Shown here in pieces: positions 57,160 to 64,000 of a DNA stretch of 64,000 nt (within the stretch, counting starts at the first letter, position 1; each line of letters starts with the position of its first letter). The position numbers and the translations under genes were made by a program. The DNA comes from Bacillus sp. ISL-18 (GTDB lineage: Bacteria > Bacillota > Bacilli > Bacillales > Cytobacillaceae). The DNA lies in the NCBI RefSeq assembly GCF_018613415.1, contig NZ_JAGGQG010000009.1, positions 107,497-171,496 on the forward strand, read 5' to 3'. The notes below the pieces were generated by a model, which had not been told where the DNA came from, ran no database searches, and saw only the letters and a program-made list of their open reading frames with translations.

Positions 57160-58089
57160 TTAAAAACTAATGCCAGGCAGTTGAATGCCGTGCCAGCCGC
57201 TTACATCGCATTGACCATATTCGTTATCACCCACAGCAATCACCGTACCATCCGATTTAAGCCCGATGCTATGGGCACATCCCGCCGCGATCGCGACAAT
57301 ATCGTACCAATCACTTACACTACATTGGTCATACTTATTCCAACCCACAGCCGACACCGTACCGTCAGATTTAAGCCCTATGGTATGATTGCTGCCCACC
57401 GCGATTGCGACAATACCGTGCCAGCCGCTTACATCGCATTGACCATATTTATTATTACCTACAGCGGTCACCGTGCCGTCTGATTTAAGGCCGATGGTAT
57501 GAAGATAACCCGCCGCGACCGCCACAATATCGCACCAGCCGCTTACATTGCATTGGCGATAACGATTATTACCCACAGCCGTCACCGTACCGTCTAATTT
57601 AAGACCGATGGTGTGCCAGTCACCCGCCGCGACTCCTGCAATGTCATGCCAGCCGGTCACATTGCATTCACCTTCATTATTTCGACCCACTGCAACTACA
57701 GTGCCATCCGATTTAACCCCAATGGTATGACGCCAACCCGCCGCAACCGCTACCATATCGCGCCAGTCGTTTACATTGCATTGGTCATGCTTATTCCAAC
57801 CCATGGCCGCCACGATTCCGTCAGATCTAAGACCAATTGTATGAACATTACCCGTGTTCGTCGCCATATGAACATTACCCGTGTTCGTCGCCATATGAAC
57901 ATTACCAGCCGCGACCGCCACAATATCGCGCCAGCCGCTTACCTCACATTGGCCCAATTTATTATCCCCTATAGCGGTCACCGTGCCGTCCGTTTTAAGT
58001 CCAACAGTATGACGACGACCCGCGGCTATGGTATCTTTAGGCCACCGTTTCAACGTTATCACCGCTTCTTTCGGTGAACTATAATCCAT
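57160..58089 (-). CDS. RCC1-repeat beta-propeller protein
   Basis: 309 residues made of repeats of about 43 residues: SGWHDIVAVAAGxxHTIGLK SDGTVTAVGxNxYGQCxV, at least six copies. The RCC1 repeat gives a beta-propeller; bacterial members are mostly cytosolic or surface proteins of unknown role, used for binding. There is no signal peptide. The DNA copies are 80% or more alike, so copy number may vary. Near the N-terminus a 27-bp tandem insertion (57841-57894) adds NVHMATNTG twice within one blade. Confidence 0.85.
   Translation of the reverse strand: MDYSSPKEAVITLKRWPKDTIAAGRRHTVGLKTDGTVTAIGDNKLGQCEVSGWRDIVAVAAGNVHMATNTGNVHMATNTGNVHTIGLRSDGIVAAMGWNKHDQCNVNDWRDMVAVAAGWRHTIGVKSDGTVVAVGRNNEGECNVTGWHDIAGVAAGDWHTIGLKLDGTVTAVGNNRYRQCNVSGWCDIVAVAAGYLHTIGLKSDGTVTAVGNNKYGQCDVSGWHGIVAIAVGSNHTIGLKSDGTVSAVGWNKYDQCSVSDWYDIVAIAAGCAHSIGLKSDGTVIAVGDNEYGQCDVSGWHGIQLPGISF
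57841..57906 (-). repeat. 27-bp tandem duplication within the RCC1 gene
   Basis: Units at 57841-57867 and 57868-57894 are identical, with 12 bases of a third. It encodes MATNTGNVH repeats in frame. Perfect identity points to a recent slippage event. Confidence 0.9.
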
Positions 58090-58301
58090 ATTGTACCCCC
58101 TTGAATATAAGCAACCCTTGCAGTTATCTACATTGTCAGACCAATCGTGGAAGACTGTTCTTTTATAAACCTTTTATAACAACTATATATGAAATGTTCA
58201 ATTCTTTTGGAGGAATTCGGAAGAGTTAAATAGAGGTGATCATTTTACTGGAATCCCTCAAAAATCGATTACTTTTTCTAGCGGATTTAAATCATAATTG
58301 C

Positions 58302-58928
58302 TTATTTCGGTTCTAGTTTATTTACTTTTCTTTTTACATTTGCGATTTCTTTAAATAATAGCTCTACATCTGAATTAACATCAAATGCCAATGATTTCAT
58401 ATCTCTTCTGATGCTTGTGGAATTTTCAGTCAATAGAGTAGTAGTGTGTTTAATCATATCTTTTATCTCTTGTTGCCCAGAAATTAAAAGTTCTTGTCCT
58501 TTCTCTAAATTATCTGTACGGCTTATTAATTTGCGTTGCCCTTTCTCCAAATTATCTGCACGGTCAATTAATTCTTGTTGCCCTTTCTCAACATTTCCCA
58601 TTCTAACTGTTAATTGTTTTTGATTTATAATTAATTCTTGTTGCCCTTTCTCCAACTTATCTGTACGGCCAATTAATTCTTGTTGCCCCTTCTCAACACT
58701 TCCCATTCTAACTGTTAATTGTTTTTGACTTTTAATTAGTTCTTCTTGTCCTATTTCCAATTGGCCTGTGCGACTTAATAGCTCCTTCTGTCCCTTTTCC
58801 AGATTGTCAGTGCGGCCGATTAATTCTTTCTGCCCCTTATCTAAATTGGTGGTGCGGCCGATTAATTCCTTTTGCCCATTACCTAAATGTTGCAGTTCTG
58901 AAAGAATCTTATTTAATATTTCTTCCAT
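58302..58928 (-). CDS. Coiled-coil protein with 14-residue repeats, unknown
   Basis: 208 residues. The core is 9-10 repeats of LEKGQKELIGRTDN (two heptads each) with variants QKQLTVRMGNVEKG; it should form a long parallel coiled coil or a tail-fibre-like trimer. The C-terminal third (IKDMIKHTTTLLTENSTSIR) is also helical. No signal peptide. The DNA repeats are alike, so unit number may vary. Related proteins occur in Bacillus with different repeat numbers. Function unknown. Confidence 0.75.
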   Translation of the reverse strand: MEEILNKILSELQHLGNGQKELIGRTTNLDKGQKELIGRTDNLEKGQKELLSRTGQLEIGQEELIKSQKQLTVRMGSVEKGQQELIGRTDKLEKGQQELIINQKQLTVRMGNVEKGQQELIDRADNLEKGQRKLISRTDNLEKGQELLISGQQEIKDMIKHTTTLLTENSTSIRRDMKSLAFDVNSDVELLFKEIANVKRKVNKLEPK

Positions 58929-59079
58929 AACGCACCTCCCATCTTTGATTTCAAAAACATTAATTTATTTCTTATCAAATGTAAAATGTACTTTAGAAAT
59001 TACTCCATACATAATCATATTCATATTTTTCGATAATTCACAATAACAAACGTTTCTTTTAACTAAGCTAATTAAATAA

Positions 59080-59106
59080 AGAAGCTACTCCAAATGGGGC
59101 AGCTTC
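59080..59106 (-). terminator. Terminator after trhA
   Basis: AGAAGCTGCCCC pairs with GGAGTAGCTTCT (one mismatch and one bulge), followed by TTATTTAATT on the minus strand. Confidence 0.6.
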
Positions 59107-59207
59107 TACTAATTTAATTGTACTTTAATTGGGTTTAGCATATAAATTCTACATTACCTCCCATGCGGTAGAAAAGTACTTGCTGATATTCAGCTACTCC
59201 CCCTGTG

Positions 59208-59852
59208 TTATCCATGCAAAAGTGTAAGTATGCTGAAAAAGTGCATGATACTTCCGGCCATTACGAAAAGGTGCCATACAGCATGGTGATATTTGAATCC
59301 CCGCCAAATGTAGAAAACAGATCCAAAAGTATAGAACAACCCACCTATAATTAAATATGTTAAACCAGAATGCGGCATGTGTTCCGATAAAGGTCCCCAA
59401 GCGAGTACAATAAACCAACCCATTAATACGTATAACGCAGTGGATGTAAATAAAAATTTCTTTACAAAAAAGGATTTAAACACCGTTCCTCCGATCGCGA
59501 GTCCCCATACGATCCCAAAAATAGTCCACCCTAGCCACCCTTTAACCACTAACAACATGTACGGTGTGTACGTTCCAGCGATAAAAAAGTAAATAGAGGA
59601 ATGATCAAAGATTTCAAATAAGTCTTTCACTTTGCTTCCTTCAGGAAATGCATGTAACAGTGTAGACGATGTATACATTAATAACATGCTAGAACCAAAT
59701 AAAGTGAAACTGACAATGTGCCAAGCGTTTCCGTATAATGAAGAAAATACAATTAGTAGTACCAATGCTGCAATGCTAAGAAGAGCACCTATACCGTGAG
59801 TAATGGAGTTCGCGACTTCCTCGCCCTTGCTAAAAGTGTGTGTGTTAGCCAT
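59208..59852 (-). CDS. trhA: PAQR-family membrane protein TrhA (hemolysin III type)
   Basis: 214 residues, seven transmembrane helices. Family motifs: EEVANSITHGIGALLSIAAL at the start, YTSSTLLHAFPEG, FDHSSIYFFIAGTYTPYML and HHAVWHLFVMAGSIMHFFSI. The His residues in the last and the Asp-His in FDHSS make the zinc site of the PAQR fold. In B. subtilis and E. coli the homologue keeps membrane fluidity constant. Monocistronic. Confidence 0.93.
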   Translation of the reverse strand: MANTHTFSKGEEVANSITHGIGALLSIAALVLLIVFSSLYGNAWHIVSFTLFGSSMLLMYTSSTLLHAFPEGSKVKDLFEIFDHSSIYFFIAGTYTPYMLLVVKGWLGWTIFGIVWGLAIGGTVFKSFFVKKFLFTSTALYVLMGWFIVLAWGPLSEHMPHSGLTYLIIGGLFYTFGSVFYIWRGFKYHHAVWHLFVMAGSIMHFFSILTLLHG

Positions 59853-60026
59853 AAATAAATTCTCCCCTAATGGAATGGATAGTATTTATTGTAACAAGTC
59901 TAATAGCAAGAACGGAATATACAAATGTCATAGGTTGATTTTATTATTTGAACTCTTTCACTTAAATATCTAGCTCTTTCTTTCATTTCTATTGCTGGCT
60001 ACTCACAGAATAAAACCATTCTCATC

Positions 60027-60886
60027 TCATTTCTCTGAACCCTTTGCCAAAGATTTTCTGTCAATCGCTTCAGGTTGTTTTTCAAACCAGCCATGTTTTA
60101 ACCATAATATTGTAAGACATTGCTCCAGCCTCCATGCATGGGTAAATACCTTCGAATAATTCATGATTATATCGGATCTAAAGCTGGAACCTATTGATGC
60201 ACCATAATAAGTTAGAGCTGCATTTACTAAAAACCCTGCGTGGAACATGATTAATTTGTCAGAAAAAGGGCTTACAGTAGAATTAGTAATTTCATTATCC
60301 TATTTCTCAGGTACTGGCAGATGATCCTGCTGTAAAATAGCGTCAAAGCTTTGAGCATCTTTTCCTGCTAATTTAACGTTTTTCAACATAAAATGACGAA
60401 CATCTTCCTGTCCCGCCACCTGGCTAAAAGCCAAACTTAATGAACAGATAAATCCAGTTTTTGTTGAGTTAAAGAAAAGTGTGCTGATTTCCGAACTATT
60501 TAATGGTCGTTTGTCTCCAATTAAATTATAAATGAAACCTGGTGATTCGATAAACCCTGGCATAACAGGTGAGGGAATGGATGGGACACTAGCAAACTTC
60601 GGTTGATTTTTAGCCAATTTCACTATTTTTTGGAACAAATCCTTAGAGTCTGCCGTACATTCAAAAAAATAATCTTGAAGGTCTTCTCGTTGCAAGTTAG
60701 TAATCGCTAAGCCATAAGCGGTTAACCCATGGATGGTCATTATGTAGGAGTAAAAAAGTAAAACAACGATGGTAAGAAAATATTTGTAAACACATGTTGC
60801 CATACTAACGCCCAGATACTGAAGCCAAAGAGCAGATACTTTGCAGCGGTTAACGTGTTGGTTTTTGCTTCCCCATGAGCGCTCAT
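60027..60886 (-). pseudogene. Dead DUF3231 gene (frameshift, internal deletion, nonsense codon)
   Basis: The original start at 60886 (MSAHGEAKTNTLTAA, GGAGG upstream) is followed by a one-base loss near 60840: the next frame reads ALWLQYLGVSMATCVYKYFL. After FLTIV about 50 residues of the family pattern are missing, and the text resumes as FYSYIMTIHGLTAYGLAI. A TAG codon at 60300-60302 ends the frame at LPVPEK, where the paralogue at 7774-8790 has Trp (MGWDSEITNS); the rest, DNEITNSTVSPFSDKLIMFH to the end, is in frame after it. Three independent lesions make it a clear pseudogene. Confidence 0.88.
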
Positions 60887-61277
60887 TGGGAATACCTCCA
60901 ATTTTTCAAATATATGTTAAAAATAGTTTTTGGAATTGGTAATGAAGTATACTGATAAATGGAAGAGTTTTGATTTAAAAACACGAGCATGTTAAAGAAG
61001 AGATTATCTGCTTTTTGGTAGCAGCAATGGAACATATTAGGAAGATGTTAAATTATGTTTTGATTTTGAAAATGCCTACATAATTTATAGTGAAATACCC
61101 CAATGCCTAACACATTGGTAAACAAACGCTAAAAGACCGTTTGTAGGGAATGATAGAGTACAAAAGGGGCAAGTTTGGGTGCAAGTGTGGAAAAGAGGCC
61201 TATAGTACAAATAGGGGCAGCCTTAAATGGCAGCCCCTATCTTATCACTGAGAATCATATCTAATTGTATTTCTCAT
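60887..61277. other. Intergenic region
   Basis: AT-rich, no gene. It contains a stem-loop at 61211-61240, the likely terminator of the glucosaminidase gene, and a small CCAATG/CATTGG stem near 61100. Confidence 0.55.
61211..61240 (-). terminator. Stem-loop after the glucosaminidase gene
   Basis: ATAGGGGCTGCC pairs with GGCTGCCCCTAT (one mismatch), with a short T run (TTTG). It lies about 38 bp after the stop. Confidence 0.6.
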
Positions 61278-64000
61278 TTAATTGTATTTAGGTATCTCTA
61301 ACACTAGTTTATAGGAATCTATTAAACTATATAAATTGTATATTTGCGAAACTTGTTTCGCTGCCCAGCCAATATCAGTAGCATACTGATGGCTTGCAGT
61401 ACCCGTGGTCGCTACTGCTTTCGGATTCCATCGCATTTTATAAAGCGTATCTTGTCCTGCATTAATATAGCCATTGGCAATGAATTGGGCTCCGCCAATA
61501 ATAGCCGCTTCAGGAGTGAACCAACCAGCATTATAAGCAAATTGAGCACCACTGGTAACAGCTGAATTGTCATATGCACCAATTCCGTACATATTATAAA
61601 CCGTTTTTCCATTTATTTGGACACCGTTTGCAAGCTGGGATGTACCATTACTCGTTTCTAATAGAGCATGAGAAATAAGATACATTTCATTTATGCCATA
61701 TTTCGTGCCAGCTGAAATGAACGTGGAAGCTAACCCTACCAATATACCTTTTCCGGTTAGTATTCTTGCGTTTACTTCATCAGCATTAAGACTTGCGGTT
61801 ACGGATAGTTTTAGAAATTGCAGCGAATCAATCGTCTTACCTTGAAAATTTTTGGAATCCAAATAATAACTCACATCATCCGGGCTTGCGTTAACCCAAG
61901 TTTTATCATAAGCAATTTGGTACCAATTATAGCCATCGGATCCCTTTACTTTATTTAAGAGTTGAACACTCTGCTGGTTCGTTACCTGGCCGATGACCCA
62001 ATAATTTGTACCAGCTCCCCCTCTTACATTCCAGCTTCCTCCATTGACAATGGCAGCTGTAGAACTAGTTACCTTTAAGGCATCTTCCCTAATGAATGTA
62101 TTATACTTCTTATCTGTTTGTGGATGAACAGCCATCTCTGTTTTTACCATGTCTTCTATGCTAGTATTATAGTTTTCATATGTAACTTCAGTTGAACTAG
62201 CTGTTGTATTCGGATTAAAAGGTGCTGTTGCTGATAAGTACCGAGTGCTGACGTAACCAGTTAAACCATTGGCTGTTACTTTCGCCCAGCCGCTATCCTC
62301 TGATAGGACAGTGACAACGGTCCCCCGCGCCAGCTTTGTAATAATGGCTGCATTAGCTGAAGCAGATGCGCGCATATTTAAGCTGGAGCCATAAATCACA
62401 TCTACGTATTTTACAACCTTTTCCCCATTGTTCTGTTCTGGACTGCTATCCGGGTTTGTACCGGCTATTGAATCTGAACTGCTATCCGGGTTTGTACTGG
62501 ATGTTGAATCTGAACTGCTATCCGGGTTCGTACTGGATGTTGAATCTGAACTGCTATCCGAGTTCGTGCTTGATGTTGAATCTGAATTGCTATCCGGGTT
62601 CGTACTGGATGTTGAATCTGAACTGCTGTCAGGGTTCGGACTGGCAGCTGAATCTGAATTGCTTTCAGACCCTGTCGTGGAGTCTGTTCCAGGTGTAGGT
62701 TTTGTATCAGACAAAAATTGAGCACTGACATATCCAGTTTGTTCATAAACTTTGATTTTAGCCCAACCGTTTGATACGGAATAAACGGTTACTTCTACCC
62801 CTCTTGATAACTTAAGCAAAATAGATGCATCTGACGAGGCGCTTTTCCGCATGTTTAAGGAAGAGCCTACACTGACATTTACATATTTTTTGATAGTTTG
62901 CTCCGCACCTGCTGTAGTACCAGTTGTTGGTTTAGATGCTGTAAGAAACTGAGAGCTTACATAACCCTTCTGTCCATTCACTTGTATTTCCGCCCATCCG
63001 TTTGACTCGGAAGTTACCATTACTACTGTTCCGTGGGTAAGTTTTGTCAGAATGGCAGAACTGGTGGAAGCACTTTTCCGAACATTTAAGCTGGAGCCAG
63101 TTTTAACATTTACATATTTAGTTATAGATTGATTTGCTGCTGGAGTAGAATTATTTACAGTAGCTTTTGGGTCTGTTGTTGATAGAAAACTAGAGTTGAC
63201 ATACCCCGTTTTTCCATAGACCGATATTTTTGCCCATCCTCCCGCTTCGGAAAGAACTTGTACTGCAATCCCTTTGGCAAGTTTGACGATAATAGATGCA
63301 CTGGTAGTAGCCCCATTTCGCATATTCAGTGAGCCGCTTGAGACATTTACATATTTGGTTGTTGTCGTTTGAACAGCACCCGCCGTGGTGGAATTGCTAG
63401 GATTTGTAGCGGATAAAAAGCTCGCGCTAACATACCCTTCTTTCCCATTGGCTTTCACTTTCGCCCAACCGTTCGCTTCAGAGTAGACGGTGACTGCGGT
63501 CCCTTTCGAAAGAGCCGCCACAACCGAAGCGCTGCTAGAAGCCCCGCTTCGTAAATTCAAAGAGCCACCGGAGATATTGACATACTTGGTTGTCGTTTGA
63601 GACACACCTGCCGTGGTGGTACTACTCGGATTTGTAGCAGATAAAAAGCTCGCGCTGACATACCCGTCTTTCCCGTTGGCTTTCACTTTCGCCCAACCGT
63701 TCGATTCAGAGTAGACGGTGACTGCGGTCCCTTTCGAAAGAGCCGCCACAACCGAAGCGCTGCTAGATGCTCCACTGCGTAAATTCAATGAGCCGCCGGA
63801 GACATTGACATACTTGGTTGTCGATTGAGCCGCAACTGGCGTAGTGGAATTGCTAGGATTTGTAGCAGATAAAAAGCTTGCGCTAACATACCCGTCTTTC
63901 CCGTTGGCCTTCACTTTCGCCCAACCATTTGCTTCAGAGTAGACAGTGACAGCGGTCCCTTTCGAAAGAGTCGCCACTACCGAAGCACTGCTAGAAGCTC
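61278..64000 (-). CDS. SH3-repeat N-acetylglucosaminidase (cell wall hydrolase), 5' end beyond window
   Basis: The frame is open to the right edge; 907 residues are visible. Seven bacterial SH3 repeats of about 65-70 residues (KYVNVSGGSLNLRSGAS, AVTVYSEANGWAKVKANGKD, GYVSASFLSATNP) bind the wall. A Ser/Asp/Pro/Thr linker made of 12-residue units, STNPDSSSDSTS (36-bp DNA repeats, about 62450-62650), separates the sixth and seventh. A further SH3 module (VNGGSWNVRGGAG) leads to a C-terminal glucosaminidase domain: MYLISHALLETSNGTSQLAN with the catalytic Glu, and YNMYGIGAYDNSA. It resembles LytD/LytG-type autolysins that cut the glycan backbone. The signal peptide must lie beyond the window. Confidence 0.9.
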   Translation of the reverse strand, partial: ASSSASVVATLSKGTAVTVYSEANGWAKVKANGKDGYVSASFLSATNPSNSTTPVAAQSTTKYVNVSGGSLNLRSGASSSASVVAALSKGTAVTVYSESNGWAKVKANGKDGYVSASFLSATNPSSTTTAGVSQTTTKYVNISGGSLNLRSGASSSASVVAALSKGTAVTVYSEANGWAKVKANGKEGYVSASFLSATNPSNSTTAGAVQTTTTKYVNVSSGSLNMRNGATTSASIIVKLAKGIAVQVLSEAGGWAKISVYGKTGYVNSSFLSTTDPKATVNNSTPAANQSITKYVNVKTGSSLNVRKSASTSSAILTKLTHGTVVMVTSESNGWAEIQVNGQKGYVSSQFLTASKPTTGTTAGAEQTIKKYVNVSVGSSLNMRKSASSDASILLKLSRGVEVTVYSVSNGWAKIKVYEQTGYVSAQFLSDTKPTPGTDSTTGSESNSDSAASPNPDSSSDSTSSTNPDSNSDSTSSTNSDSSSDSTSSTNPDSSSDSTSSTNPDSSSDSIAGTNPDSSPEQNNGEKVVKYVDVIYGSSLNMRASASANAAIITKLARGTVVTVLSEDSGWAKVTANGLTGYVSTRYLSATAPFNPNTTASSTEVTYENYNTSIEDMVKTEMAVHPQTDKKYNTFIREDALKVTSSTAAIVNGGSWNVRGGAGTNYWVIGQVTNQQSVQLLNKVKGSDGYNWYQIAYDKTWVNASPDDVSYYLDSKNFQGKTIDSLQFLKLSVTASLNADEVNARILTGKGILVGLASTFISAGTKYGINEMYLISHALLETSNGTSQLANGVQINGKTVYNMYGIGAYDNSAVTSGAQFAYNAGWFTPEAAIIGGAQFIANGYINAGQDTLYKMRWNPKAVATTGTASHQYATDIGWAAKQVSQIYNLYSLIDSYKLVLEIPKYN
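62450..62650. repeat. 36-bp coding tandem repeat (Ser-Asp/Pro linker)
   Basis: About six units of GAATCTGAACTGCTATCCGG (start of the plus-strand unit) with period 36, coding for STNPDSSSDSTS. Differences between units are mostly silent. Low-complexity linker, not a CRISPR array. Confidence 0.85.

Noticed and set aside
57181..58077. Plus-strand frames with repeats opposite the RCC1 gene
   Set aside because: They are antisense reading of a repetitive gene; the minus frame has the RCC1 motif.
62366..62746. Plus- and minus-strand frames of about 90-110 residues in the 36-bp repeats
   Set aside because: They are alternative frames of the Ser/Asp linker repeat; the long minus frame is the real one.

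Overview
The window reads as chromosome of a low-GC, spore-forming Bacillaceae species, probably Bacillus or Neobacillus. The grounds are strong AGGAGG-type ribosome binding sites, many TTG and GTG starts, Fur and CcpA-type sites, an intracellular subtilisin, a KinB-like kinase, an RsbK/RsbM-like pair and DUF3231 proteins. The genus is an inference. No phage, insertion sequence or CRISPR array was seen. Several genes are broken: a sugar-binding lipoprotein at the left edge (two frameshifts), a carbamoylase/allantoate-type amidohydrolase (one frameshift), a DUF3231 paralogue (frameshift, internal deletion and nonsense codon), and gene-end remnants near 39.7 and 40.4 kb.

Layout: 0-3 kb holds the broken solute-binding gene, two small genes and a minus-strand RNA array (tRNA-Ser, tmRNA, tRNA-Thr, tRNA-Asn, a small SRP-like RNA, terminator), followed by five 52-bp tandem repeats. 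3-9.3 kb holds uppP, small membrane genes, an Xre regulator operon, a LysM-3D wall protein, small unknown genes and a DUF3231 gene. 9.4-13 kb is a three-gene minus-strand operon (transporter, broken amidohydrolase, M20 hydrolase) preceded by a perfect palindrome. 13.3-17.7 kb is a formate dehydrogenase operon (large subunit, DUF1641 partner, FdhD). 18-26 kb holds an intracellular serine protease, a glycine-zipper protein, a CBS/HEPN-like protein, a flavin amine oxidase, a Bcr/CflA exporter and a DoxX protein with a Fur box.

26-38 kb is rich in signalling genes: a KinB-like kinase, a macro-domain/VWA pair, and a four-gene operon made of an RsbK-like hybrid kinase, a CheR/RsbM-like methyltransferase, a receiver-PAS-kinase protein and a sugar-binding-type sensor. 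40-46 kb holds an ABC exporter and a small putative anaerobic/iron regulon: an FNR-type regulator with four candidate iron-sulfur cysteines, flanked by a flavodoxin gene and an HMA-like gene. Each of these two genes has an FNR site about 32-33 bp upstream of a -10 element and a Fur-type site downstream of the inferred start.

46.9-56.8 kb is a seven-gene sugar operon (binding lipoprotein, two permeases, GH2 beta-galactosidase, MGH1-like glycosidase, EamA transporter, LacI regulator) with repeated AGTTTTACTAAA sites in front. The right end holds an RCC1-repeat protein, a coiled-coil repeat protein, TrhA, the dead DUF3231 gene and a large SH3-repeat glucosaminidase that runs off the window.
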